Part shown: positions 48,579-60,861 of the stretch, piece after piece
Layout: each line of letters begins with the position of its first letter
Numbering within the stretch: position 1 is the stretch's first letter
Assembly (NCBI GenBank): GCA_000328365.1
Contig: KB310616.1
Location: 383,780-447,779 of the forward strand
Length of the DNA: 64,000 bases
Reading direction: 5' to 3'
DNA from: Capitella teleta
Lineage: Eukaryota; Annelida; Polychaeta; Capitellidae
Position numbers and translations under genes: made by a program
The notes under the pieces: generated by a model
The model's input: the letters and a program-made list of their open reading frames with translations, nothing else
Databases searched by the model: none
Told to the model about the DNA's origin: nothing

Positions 48579-48720
48579 CTATAAAAAGGCAGGCGCTTGG
48601 TGTCGGGCCGGGTCCGACACCGAGTGGGTCACTTGGCATCGGGCCACCTTGTGTCCTAACATCATATTAAAGCCCGATGCCAAGTATTGCGCTCTGCGGC
48701 GGCCGGGTCCGATTCCAAGC
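48579..48720 (+). other. TATA box followed by nested hairpins, possible structured RNA locus
   Basis: CTATAAAAAGG (48579-48589) is a strong core TATA. Downstream is a hairpin with 11-nt arms (48596-48606 with 48614-48624, one mismatch that is G-U in RNA). Then comes a perfect 14-bp inverted repeat ACTTGGCATCGGGC (48631-48644) with its complement at 48672-48685. Then GGCCGGGTCCGATTCCAAG (48701-48719) repeats 48606-48624 at 16 of 19 positions. All arms are variants of CTTGGNNTCGG. It is far more GC-rich than its surroundings. It could be a structured RNA gene, a small inverted-repeat element or a satellite fragment. Confidence 0.4.
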
Positions 48721-51700
48721 TACTTCCTATAGAGAACCTCGGTATGCACTCTATGGTTTAGAATTTCCAATTTATATAAAAGAAATATCAATAGTTTTGC
48801 ATAAAATGGTGTCTTGTGTTCTTTCGAACTCTTGAATCTCGCAGCGTTGTTGCTTTCATCGCAGGTGACATCGATTAATCGAACTACGAGGGTTGTTGGA
48901 AAAGTTTCTCGACCTAACATAGAACACGTTACCACAGAAAGTTAAAAATTAACTTGAATATAGGTCAGTTTTTCGGATGAAAATTGCGAACGCTGAATTT
49001 TCCAGAAAGTTACCTGATCACCTCTGGTGCAAATTTGGGTGATGTGGGAGTCGGCATTTCATGGAAATGCAGCAAACTCCTGATTTACACGCTAATTTAA
49101 AATCGATTTTTGACTATTAATCATTTACAGATATCTCCGATGTTTTCCTCATAGATGCACCGATGCAATGAAAAATAAATGTGTTTGTAAAATTTTGATG
49201 GAATTGTTTAAAAATAATCAACTGAAGCCCAGAAGAGAGCACTAGAACTGGTATAAAAATTATGTTACTTATTGTGATTAAACATTTATAAAAACAAGAA
49301 AACATTATGTGAATTAAACAATTATTTGACAAACACATTTTCGTGTTATTTCGCGTGTTTGGGTCAAGTTTTATTGAAATTGATGCATCCAAAGTAGTCC
49401 TAACGGTCCAGTAAACACGTTTCCAGGAATCCTTTTATGGTATTTTTACGTTCCGTGACAAGATGATTTGGGCTAAATATTTTATTTTCTTGAAAAAAAA
49501 CCATCATTTTTATTCCTTTAGTGAGATATCGAATAGTATAGCGCGTTCTATTTTAGGCCGAGAACTTTTCGAAAAACCTTCGTAAGGGTTCCCCCCAAGG
49601 AGAATGAAATACGTGAATCGCACTTAATTGGATTTGGGCGCGATTCTCAAATGAAAATTTGTTAAGTTATCTTTAGATATGTTGGCAGCCAGCCAACAGA
49701 ATCCCTTATTCGCGTTTCACGGACAGAAAACTCCGATAAAATCCCAATCGTTGACAGCGGATGTTGCAAAAATGTTGATTAGAAAGTTTGTTTTCTATAT
49801 TTGCGAGAAAAAAAAATGTGCGACAATCGCTATCATAACGCAATTTGAAAATTCGAAGTGAGGAACATTGCATCTACCAAAATAATCAATTATAAGAAAC
49901 TTATAACGTTAAATTGCGGCCGGCCCGCCATTGTGATGCATTGTTCTAATGAGCTTGTGTGAAAGGCATCTATCTCTACCTGGGCTTAACCCACTTGCAT
50001 GAGATGTACTCTCCCTGATCGCGATATTAACTTTGATTCGAATCCAGAATAAGCCACTTCTTGCTGGTGCATTAGATTGACAGGGCTGATGACGTAGCAT
50101 CTAAATATATCCCACAGGATTAACGGCTATTCTAGGCACGACCAGGTTGTTTGGTTGTAAACTGATATGAATTTCAAATGGATTTGACCTTTATGCACCG
50201 AGAACTAGAGCTCTGTAAAAGCTGCGCAAACTCGGTCATCCGGTCAGATTCCGGTGCGACACCAATGCGAGCGTGTTCTACAATGTCAACATTAGTCCTT
50301 CTTCTCTTTACGGGTGCAACGCCCGCATTGTTAGCCAAAATAAATAATGTTTATCTAACACTCGTAGGCATTAGCGTTAGTGTCAATGGCAAGGTATAGT
50401 GCGAACTTTGCTAAAGGTGCTACATAATTATTATACATCTATAGCTGGATCGGACTAAAAGCATCGCATTGCATGCTCACTATGAGGCCAAGAAAAGTGT
50501 CTCAATTATTTATAGTTGGTTGTAGTTTTAATTATCGGAAATGATCAAGAAGAAAAACTTCACCCAATGTTATCACAGCATACAGCGGATTGATTGACCA
50601 TACTGGTGTCCATGATGTAAAATCCATCTCATCGATCGGTTTCCCGGGAAGGAAATTCTCCCGAAAGAAGACACCACATTGGTTCCAGGTGTCCTTTGAT
50701 CTACAATGATTTTCAGGGTTATCTTAATTTAACCGAATAAGATTGTGTGAATCGTCAATGGAACTAACTCAATGAAACCACTTAGTTAGCATAACTGTTT
50801 GAATAAAATGATAAGTGAGAAGTCGTGAAATGTAATTTAAATGTCAACACACAACGAGCTGAACACATTCTCTAAACACATTTATTTTAATATCTCCGAA
50901 GCGATTGGCTGAAATAACATAATTGCGATTCCCAACCAAGCAGAGAAAATCCATTCGAGAGAATTACGCCAAACTGAATCAGCGTAAAGTAAACATTCAT
51001 TCATGTCTACGCCCACAATAAGAATAAAATATTAAACATCCGCTTATCCGTTGATTTCATCATCCCAGAATGAAACATGAAGCAATGAATATTCTGTGAA
51101 ACATTATCGCAATTGCACTGTTGGGGGAGTGCGGAGGGACATCGTGGGCGACAATGCTTGCGCAACGAGACTTCACTTCCGGTCGGCATTGTGGGTGATA
51201 ATCGATGAATTTCTACGCGGAAATGCCCATTCACTTAGCAGTGGTGATTGTGTGAGTCCATTAGATGAGCAAATGATTACCTAGCAGATGAATGTTCAAC
51301 AAATAGCGTAGAATGATGACATCGAAGCCACACTGAAATGACAGCTAATTCAACTTCCGGCTTATATGGATCATAGCCGAAAAAAGTACAAGCAAACAAA
51401 AGGTGCTGACCTTATAGTGAAAAGTATTTTTAATATATTGAATAGAGCCATTTTGGGCTTTCTGGGAGATGTTTGTGAAGATTTTCATCAATGCTTTTAC
51501 GTGATTAAAGTTGCAGAATTTTTATGCCCGTAGTGCAGCTCTGATGGGAATACAGCTGCTTTCACGATGACATTATTCAGTTGTACTGACCGTGGAAAAC
51601 ACCTCTTTCATAAGGGGGAGTGGGGATAGTAGTGTGGTATTCTATCGGCCTTTTTTTCTGGTAAGAGGTTTGGCCAATATTATATTTTTAGCGCACCTAA

Positions 51701-52301
51701 CTTTTTAGCGGGTATTCTTGACGCGCTATTAGAAGATAGGGGAAGACTTAGAGCATCCGTTCGAATCCCTAGAAGCATTCATGATGATTTCCCTTTATCA
51801 GTTCCTCATTTCCACACAAAGAACGCATGGCATAAATTTCAATGCACGTGTATTCAAACTCTTAGTACAGGAAGGTATAGCACATACCAAGTAACTATAT
51901 AAGTAACTTGTTCACTATTGCAAAAGACACAAAAGACACTCATTGGTATCACGGGTCATCATACCCTAAAATCAGCTAACCTTCCTCATTCTGATATAAT
52001 TACATCATTCACCTGTGCCCTACCCTAAGCTTGTCCTCTTCCATTCGCCAATAAGCCCTTGTTGGGGCGCTTGCACGAAGCACTAAGGACAAGGGCTTCC
52101 CACGTCAGCAACTAGTCACTCCTAAATTTAGCGCATTCAGAGGGACACCCAGACAATTTGGAGTTTTTCCCAGGCGTAGGAGAGTAGGTTGGGGGCGGGC
52201 AATACCCCCGAGCATCCATGATCAATCTGATATACGGCGGATATGGCCCCGTAGCACTCCTATTAGGTTGGCCACCGTACGCCAGAGCTACGCAGACAAG
52301 G
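48721..52301. other. No gene recognised
   Basis: Positions 48900-49860 are AT-rich and look like old interspersed repeat, though I cannot align them to another copy here. Remaining frames are short. Confidence 0.35.
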
Positions 52302-52438
52302 ATGGCAGCGAAGAAGTCGCTGTCTGCCGCTGCTTCATACCTCCTCGTCGTCTTCTTGCTCTTGGCTTGTGTGCTGTGTTCCACGTCGCCATTAAGGCGA
52401 AATGAACACCGCTTCGGATACACAGACAAACTGAAAAG
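52302..52438 (+). CDS. Candidate first coding exon of a secreted or membrane protein
   Basis: An ATG in a strong context (A at -3, G at +4) reads MAAKKSLSAAASYLLVVFLL and continues with LACVLCSTSPLRRNEHRFGY, ending in a consensus donor (AAG|GTAAGC) in phase 2. Two lysines followed by about 19 hydrophobic residues fit a signal peptide, with cleavage after Cys-Ser, or the anchor of a type II membrane protein. The mature part is very basic. It could be a neuropeptide precursor or a Golgi enzyme; no downstream exon identifies it. The region is more GC-rich than its flanks. Confidence 0.45.
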
Positions 52439-53596
52439 GTAAGCCAACTTTTGTTCAGGTTATTGCGGTGTCTACAGGACACTTGGCGGAAGTTTGGTAC
52501 TTTTATTCGTAGTAAACTTTATTATTGTTTCCTTTGCAACGCTTTCCCGATTATTTGTTCCACATGCCAGTGCTAGGTATTACATTTAATATCGTAAACT
52601 GCTCTAGGCTTATACATTCTGCCAATGCTACATACTGGCCGTGTACTTTTTTCACCTCTTATTCTAAACTTTATAAAACTAACCGGTGTATGAGTATCAA
52701 ACATTGAATATGAACAATGTGTGCTTTTTCGTAGCCCTTCCGATGGGTGCATGCATATCGCCTGTGTTGTATTTGTGGATTAGTTGCAATGAAATGGTAA
52801 AAAGGTTTTCGATTAGAGGCTACTCCTACTTTAAATGGCGATTATTTTGTGATAATAACATGCGTTTCCGCTCTTATGTAATGCATTACGCGAAATTGCT
52901 TGTAAGTGAACTTTTGAATCACCCTGTAAATGAGCAGATTATGTAGACCATTGAGCGTCAGAGTCTCGGATCCATTTCATGTCAATATGCAAAGGGTGTG
53001 TCTAATATGTCTTGGCATCGATTCGGCTTTACATCTTGCGAGAATCTGAAGCATTTCTCAGTCGATGAACAGGTAATTGAAGGACTCGCTGTGTCTCTGA
53101 TCGTCTTATTCGGCGGCCATGGAGGATAAACACAGACGCATGACACTCATTCGGTCAATCCTCCGGCAATCAAATTTCACTTACATGTACAAACAACGAT
53201 CAGGTGACCATTGCAGATCCGCTGGTGTTTGCTTTCGAGACTCAAAGAACCCGCGAAAGTTCTCTGGCCATCTTGAGCAATGGATTTAGCACCAAACGAA
53301 TTTACGTGAACAAATAGACGTAAATGCCCTCATACGCCGTGTACGTATAAAGGCAAATCAACTTTTCTATTCCGATGTATACCAGCGTACATGTTTCTCT
53401 AGCAGATCAACGCCTCATAATGAACTCATCTATCCACATGCAACACACTTTAATTATGCCAGATTTTTTTTATTATTATTCCAAACCATAAATTAAAGAG
53501 ACAAGCTTATATATACAATACACACAGATCAGTGTGTCCTACTCCTATTGCGAAAAAAAAAAATGGTCATAACGAATCGCCTAAGTGAGCGACTCG
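52439..53596. other. No gene recognised
   Basis: Would be the first intron of the preceding candidate gene. Nothing else is visible before the SINE. Confidence 0.35.
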
Positions 53597-53609
53597 CACT
53601 TATCCGACA

Positions 53610-53898
53610 GTGAGGGAGTGAGTGATTGGGGTTTTACGGCTCCACCCAACCCGTTCGGGTGATACGGGCGCCAGAACAGAAGGCCCGGGACCGGGGTTTT
53701 CCCCTACTCTTAACGATAAATCCCAAGGGTTCTTTATCCTGCATACCACCATAGACAGTAGTACACAGCGCCCCGCCTTGTTATGCAGGTGGGCAGCACT
53801 GCAGAGTCACCGAAGAATTACAATTGTGATCGAACCCGGGACCTCGACCCCCAGGATTGTAGTCAGCGGTTTAACCCACTGCGCTATCCGGTGCCCCT
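53610..53898 (-). mobile_element. tRNA-derived SINE, intact copy
   Basis: Same family as 43580-43916, in reverse orientation. The head reads GGGGCACCGGATAGCGCAGT on -, with box A TAGCGCAGTGG and box B GGTTCGATC. A perfect 13-bp target-site duplication CACTTATCCGACA flanks it (53597-53609 and 53899-53911). The two copies differ by scattered substitutions and small length changes. Confidence 0.9.
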
Positions 53899-53911
53899 CA
53901 CTTATCCGACA

Positions 53912-55025
53912 AGAAAAATCATATCATAATGCGAGTAAAATACAGAAAATATAAAACCGAGTCCAAATTTCCTAAGAGACTTTTAATTTGTGCTAAATTT
54001 GAGCGTCTTTGGTTCGCCGAAACCGGAATCCGTGAAAATGGCGGGGACTATTGCTAGGGTTGCTATGGCAACAGACCACATGTAAAGTCCACTTTTCATG
54101 CGCGATGTCGAATCTGTGTGAATAATTCTACAAGCTAATCTCCATATCTATGTTCCAAACTGTCAAAATCGATTGAACTGTGCAATAGGCAATACTTTTT
54201 TCTGCATTCGAATTCCGGTGAACTTACGGATAAATAATCGATGCGGATTCGATGGCATTTGAACTCCAGGGGTCGAATTGCGATACAACTTATTGAAAAG
54301 ACGGGTTTAAATTCACTTACAAAAAACTTCCATTATAACCTCACCCAGGGCGTTACAAAAGGGGTCTGAAGTTGTTGCCGCACAGCATACCAAAGTGATA
54401 TGCGTGCGGGCGTGGATTTACCCTGACGCGGAATGCACTCGAAATGATTGGTTTCGAATCGTCAAATAATTATCTGAGTACATATAGGTCTTGGCAATTT
54501 GAGCACGTCTGCGAACATGAAAATCTTTCGTGAGGGGTTGGCTGCAATGCACTCATTTGCAACGTCATGGAAGTATGGCATAACTGACAACTGTTTTCCA
54601 CGCATTCGACGTTTAATTAACGTTCTGCTCTGAGCATGAGAAGTCTGACGCGTCGCTGGGGGGCATGCATGGTGTCTGTAAAATAAAGGCACACAAGCAT
54701 CCATTTCTCGTGATGGAACGTAGATTATGTTCGTAAGAGATGCAAAAAGCCTTATATACTCGAAGGATTTCCTAATGTGATGGCTAAAAATACAGATTCA
54801 CTCATATGCACTCTGTCTTTTAGATGATTTTTCGCCCGTTCTTTCACTTGATGACGATATAATCAGCTGCTTTGCTCTGAAACTCTTTCGTCACCTCTAT
54901 TTTGTGCTACAACCTAGGAGCTTAGATAACATCTAAGCTCCTTGGCTACAACTCTCTTGCAAGCGCAGGATCGTGTGCGCCATTGGGCTTTACGCGTCCT
55001 CACGTGATCATGGTCATGTGATCGC
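53912..55025. other. No gene recognised
   Basis: AT-rich sequence with an RFX X-box-like palindrome at 54059-54072 and a perfect hairpin at 54916-54942. Confidence 0.4.
54916..54942. repeat. Perfect 12-bp-stem hairpin
   Basis: AGGAGCTTAGAT and its exact complement are separated by AAC. Confidence 0.9.
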
Positions 55026-55112
55026 ATCAGGTGATACGGGCGCCAAAACAATAGCGACTGGGGTTTTCCCCTATATACTGCCATTGATAAATCAAAAGGG
55101 CTTTTCATTTGA
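55026..55112 (-). mobile_element. Truncated SINE fragment
   Basis: Matches the 3' body of the SINE family, with GGTGATACGGGCGCCA and GGGGTTTTCCCCT in the same order as at 53661-53705. The tRNA-like head is absent. Confidence 0.75.
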
Positions 55113-56482
55113 TATAAGTCATATAACATAATATGTTGTGCACGTTTACGTGAGTATGCGCTCAAAAATGAGTCGCATTTATTTGCGAGTGTTCTCCCGA
55201 ATCTAGATGTGGGAGACTAATTGCGTGCACCACAGTATTTAATTAAAAGTTGTTAATTAAATTTTTTTTAGGTGAATTTAATTTATTTTAATCGAACGCT
55301 TGAGTGTGAGTGGGCCAATTCCGATCAGCACACGTTACCCTATTTTATTTTATTTTATTTATTTTTTTTTTTTTTTTTTTCTTCAATGAACTTGATAAAA
55401 TCACAGTTCTGATCATGTCTATAGCCGACATCACCATAGACCTATTACTACCTTTATAGATACCACACTACTGCACAGGCAAGCACACTTTATGGCTCTC
55501 AAAATTCAATGCACTGTCACCCTTTCGCGCCGCCACAAGAGCCGAAAAAGAGAAACTTGACTAATTATCACGGATCTGGCTTAACAACCTTTAGATTGTT
55601 CCAATAAACCAATAATTTTAAAGATGTAAGAATTCACGCGTCTATAAACGTGTTTCTATAACGGTCTCCGTTTCCATAAAAACGAAAAAAAAAAATCATT
55701 CGAAATGCTATTCACGTATAGAATGGCAGCCCTGGAGATATTGGTATTCACGTGCGTCATGATGACGTCACAGGTCTTTATACATTATGCCTATTTCAAT
55801 ACCGCATTTCTTCACTTGTCTTGACTTCGTACTGTATAGTCGTGCATTCATGCCCTAATAGTTCTGACCAACATAGTGACGTCACATAATACGTCATGTC
55901 GGCTGGAATATCTATTACCTAAAAGCAGTCCTGCCATGAATGGAGTCTTTGAACTGGTGTCGCGTTGATCTTTAAATAACACAGGTATTCGCAGGTGATT
56001 GCCCCTCAGGTTGCCACGGTTTGTAAGTGAAAATATATAATCACACACGACCGATTTCTCATTTGAGCAGGAAAAGTAAACGATAAATGAGGGTAACCTG
56101 AAAGCATTGAATATATCGGTGTCGACGCGTGATGATGAAATGACAAGGCTCCATTTGGTATTCGACCGGAAAAGAGTGAAGACACAGGGTTTAACGTGGT
56201 TCGTATAAGTGTTTTCGATCAAAGAGTTCCCACGTTACGTCAATTGATCTGCGACAGAGAAGTGAAACCTAGAAATATCGAAGGGCTTAAGAGTGAAAAT
56301 CCACTTGGCTTTTCCCTGAGTGCTTTAATTTATCACATGTTAATCCCTTGCCAAGTGGGGTTTTGGTGATGTCTGGAGTTATATATCGCATGAGCTTGTG
56401 CTTGAGGTTGCCTATCTCGGAATAGTTCAAATAGCTAGTAGGGTTGTTTGTCGTGCAGTGTATGCACGTCAATATAACACCA

Positions 56483-56507
56483 AAGATACTCCCTGATGGA
56501 GTATCTT
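56483..56507. repeat. Perfect 10-bp-stem hairpin
   Basis: AAGATACTCC, loop CTGAT, then the exact complement. Confidence 0.9.
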
Positions 56508-57940
56508 CGTGAACGAAGCATTGCTTTAATATAGGCTGATATCAGCGTAATATAACTGTGCAGACATCGCTTGACCCTGATTGGCTCTGTGGACCTACAA
56601 CACAAGATTTCCGTTTGATAAGCCAGAGTTCAAAAAGAAAATCTGGAATCTGTGAACAAAAGCATGGCATGATATTCGTATCTTAATTGTGCACGACTTC
56701 AAAGCGTAACACTTTTGTATTCCATTGGCAACGACGCATCCTCCGTGGAAGTGAAAGATGCACTTCACCGATCGCCATCTCAGAAATGTGAGTAAAATAA
56801 ACGAGGACATGAAGAGCACGAGGAATTTCAATGTGGAATATGACGGTACACCAATGCCCCCAGAGGCCATTTCTACCTGCGACATCTCAATTAATTATAG
56901 TGCGTTGACAAAGCAATCGGATCGCTGTGTAAGGTTCACCTGCCCTGATACAGAAGCAAGAGATGAGAGAGACAATTGAAAATGATTAATTCACCAAGCA
57001 GCGTATGCACGTATGTGAAATTATATAAGCCTCTTCGCAGAGAGTGAGGGTAATGAGATCAACTGGGGTTATTCAGAATTTTGCATTCAAGGGTGATTGA
57101 GCAAAAAGTTCCAAGCGCAGTTCTTGGATTGAGGAAATGTCCTGAAAGGCAATGCTTGAAGGTCAACACAAGAGAAAAATGAAATTTCATACCTGGGTTC
57201 GGGCACAGGACATATAATTATATTGTCTTTTTTTTTCTTTCTTTTTTTTTTTTGCTTTTTTTTTTTTTTTGGGGGGGGGGGGGCGTCTGCAGCTATGAAA
57301 TGCTTATTCAATGAGATATAAATATAGTTAGAATCTCCTATCCCATTCTCTCTGGGGTCTTATGATGGCAAAAATGCATAATTATTTTGTTCTGTATCTG
57401 TTTTTATTGTTAAATTAAACGTCTTGTAAAAAGTTATTAACCCTATAACTTAAGATATTAATGATTTATCATATTTTTCCAACTCGAGGCGACAGAGCCG
57501 AATCGTTTGTGTTGATAGGTTATTATAGCAACTCTTATTGGCGCGAGTCACCTTGTGGAAGTCTCGGGGTCTTATGACGTCATTCGCAGCTCCACTAGCG
57601 GAAAATTTATGAACTAAACCGATATGGCAGGAGAATTTGAACAAATGAATATGTGCTGTTCGTGTCTCTTTTATACCATGAAAATGATGCGAGGTAGTTA
57701 TTATTTTGCTTATCTACCTCGAGTCGTAATCGCTTCGCTGCATGCTTTCCACAGTGGGCTATCACAAATCAATCGGTAACTGCTATGTAAACTTCGGAAG
57801 TACAGGGATTGATGGTTGGCTTAGGAACAAATATCCGTAGAATCATTATATAATCATAGATGCACACGGTCAAACATTTTGGTATTTTCATAAATGACGC
57901 GCAAGAAAGGTTATAGCACCCGTATATAGTAAAAAGTGCA

Positions 57941-57962
57941 AAACACGGAGATCTCCGTGTTT
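57941..57962. repeat. 22-bp perfect palindrome
   Basis: AAACACGGAGA is followed immediately by its own reverse complement, with no spacer. Confidence 0.95.
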
Positions 57963-60763
57963 GGCGGTTAATGTGTTAACCTTCCTTGTTACTAACCAAT
58001 ATTTGCCAAATAATCTCGGCGAATGACACACAGCTGTAATTTATGACGTAGTTGTAAATTGTAATGTAGTTGAGTGCAGTAATATTATACATATTTTCGC
58101 ATTAAATTGTGTAATGTGATCATTAAAAGTTCGTCGGTTCTACCAACATTGCCTGTACAATACGACTTAGACTGTGATAAAAGTTCACACCATCAATTTT
58201 GATGTTTACTCCGATGCAAGTTATCGAAGGTCCAAAGAAGACGACCAGAAAAGTGATGAATCGTTACAGGATCCAATGTGTTCATTGGTCTGCAAATATA
58301 TCAAACTTCTTTATTTTCAATAAACGAGTATATAAATGTATTCAATTGCATCACACATAGCAATGCAGCCTCATGTTGCCCGGATAATCCCTGAAAAGGA
58401 TGCAAGAATTTGCAGGGAGAATTTTTCACCAACCCAATCATACGATTAGTCTTCCCTTACAAACTGGTGCACTCTCAAGTAGACCAATTATCTGTTACGA
58501 CCCATGATAAAACATTTGTACTTTTCGACGCAAGGTGTGAGTGTCTAATTTGACTGATTGGCCATACGGAAGTTTGTCCAAAAAGCCGACAAATCCTGTT
58601 GTGGTTTTTTAGCATTATATTATAGGGAACGCAATGTTCTGCCAAGTCTCCGAGATATGATCAGCTGTGACCTGTCAAGCGTCCTCCGCAGAAGAAAAAA
58701 GTGATTACAGCTTTGTTTCACATTAATCTGAGACCTCGTGTCGTCTGAATTGGCCAGCAACATTTTTGTGCGTGCCTGTTAAATGGGGCATTGGGACTGC
58801 TTAATGCGAGCATAGTTCATGTCGATAATTGCGTAGGCGTGTCTGCGTGGTGAGCAGTACACTGTTGTAATTATCGAATCGTGTTTCTGACATCACACGT
58901 GACATGACTCTGTTTGAAATGTCATGCAGCTATTACTCCGACCAAGCGTTTTTACTAAACCAACAGCACCAATCGTTAACACGCAGAGCCTTTCGTCTCG
59001 TCACCAGGTGACAGCCACCGGAAGAATTATATTATCAACATCTGACCGGATGTTCTGTGGAGCACTTATCTCGAAATTTTTAAATTAAAAATCATCAAAT
59101 TTAAAATCATTTCAACAACGTTTACATTATTAATCTCAACCAAATTTGACCCGCCTCGATGAAATCAGTCTGAAGTCGCACTGAGCGTAAGAGAGATATA
59201 GGGATAAAACCGTCCGAGGAAAAAACATTTCCATTCTAGGGCTTCATGTATTCCGGTAGATCAACATCTTAACTTCAAAGTGCAACAACAATTATGTGCA
59301 TTTTTAAATTATAAAGTGGTTTTATTTCAATTTTAATTGACCTCCTGTTTGACCCGTAGTGAGTGTAGTCATCGTGAATTATTTTAACGAGGAAAACGCG
59401 TTAATTATTGGTCGTTGTAAACGCTTAGGGTAGGTGCATTCTCGTATTCGATTTTTCTATAAAACGGGTCATAGTTCAGGTTATGCTGTCAACTCTGAAA
59501 AACGGTACGTTACCATGGCAACGCACGCGCGTGAATAAAATTCAATTCAATCGCAGTTTCCCGCATTTTGACATCGCGACGATCGCATGGTTCAAATGTT
59601 CATAACTTTTTTTTAAAGAGGCATTTATTTTTTTTTTACGTCATATTGAAGGTAATTTGCAACTATTTATAAATATTCCAAACAGTCAGAAATTTTATTT
59701 TGCGACTTTCGGCTGATTTTGTCGTGGAGCGTCACATAATTATGTCTGCACCTAAACTTTTCTTGTTGGTATATCGACTAGCAGCGGCCTTGAATCATAT
59801 AATATGCTCTTTCTATTCATATTATACCAGTGCTACATTTGGCATCCAAATCAAAGATGGCATAAAGGAATTTTTGGTCGAGTTGTGTACCGTGGGATCA
59901 GTGAACATCTGCTTGCAATTCAGGGCTAGAATGTGTTCCCCTCATAAGCTCAAAGGAACACAGGTAGTGCTCTGTGGTATGCAATGATTGAGCAACCAGT
60001 ATTGCACCACCCTTTATATGTGAAGACTGTATAGTACATTGCTTAAGAGTGTATACAGATCGAACCACACATACAGCTCGAGGTGATTCCGTCAAGTTTA
60101 TTGCATAATTATCCACCTTCTTTATCGGCATCTTATGTCATTATTCTAGTCACTCAACAGTCATCAAACTTTCATCGATGGTTTTTGTCTTCAAATTGAT
60201 TTGTCTTGTCTGAGTAGAATTGCAAATTTCTTATGTGTCCATTTATACCGGATGTCCAAATATTTGCATGGACGCAATGTCGTTACCCTTCGCTTAAAGC
60301 CTCCCACACAATTCGATACATTATTCAGTTGCATTCATTGGATGCTGAGCCTTCTTGATCGCTGATAATTCCCTCCAGTCGACAGGGACTGAGAGGTTTG
60401 CAGATCGACACATGTTTAAAGTCGTCGTGATGCCAGTTGCTGATCCATTGACCCAGTCTGGGAAACATTAGCTCCCTCCATAGGGCCTCTCAATATTGGA
60501 TGACATATATTTGATACGAAATAATACCCAATTGCAGGGTTAAAACCGCAATTCGATGATACCCACAGTCATTTCGCGTGGGTTGTTTAATCAAAAGAGG
60601 ATGATGGGTAATTTGATTATGATGAATGATTTGCAACTTCAGAAATGTCCGAATCAAGCAGTCGCTCAGTGGGGAGACGTTGATGATGTTTTCCAGGATT
60701 TACAATTCCTGAACCAGTAGGTCAGATCTGAGTGAATTCCTTTGAGACGAGTCTTGTGACTAA

Positions 60764-60861
60764 ACCAAAACAAACAAAAAACAAAAACAAAAACAAAAAC
60801 AAAAACAAAAACAAAAACAAAAACACAAAAACAAAAACACAAAAACAAAAACAAAAACACA
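60764..60861. repeat. (AAAAAC)n microsatellite
   Basis: About sixteen hexamer units with two small interruptions. Confidence 0.95.

Larger units (their letters stand above)
55113..60763. other. Gene-poor stretch
   Basis: No gene is recognised. CRE octamers occur at 55763, 55877 and 57575, and an X-box-like palindrome at 59509. The 124-codon frame at 55848-56222 (-) and the overlapping frames at 56595-56979 resemble no family. Homopolymer runs lie at 55360-55380 and 57227-57283 (T then G). Confidence 0.4.

Noticed and set aside
53622-53954. 110-codon plus ORF
   Set aside because: Lies within the second SINE copy.
55848-56222. 124-codon minus ORF
   Set aside because: Composition looks random, no motif, no splice or promoter support.
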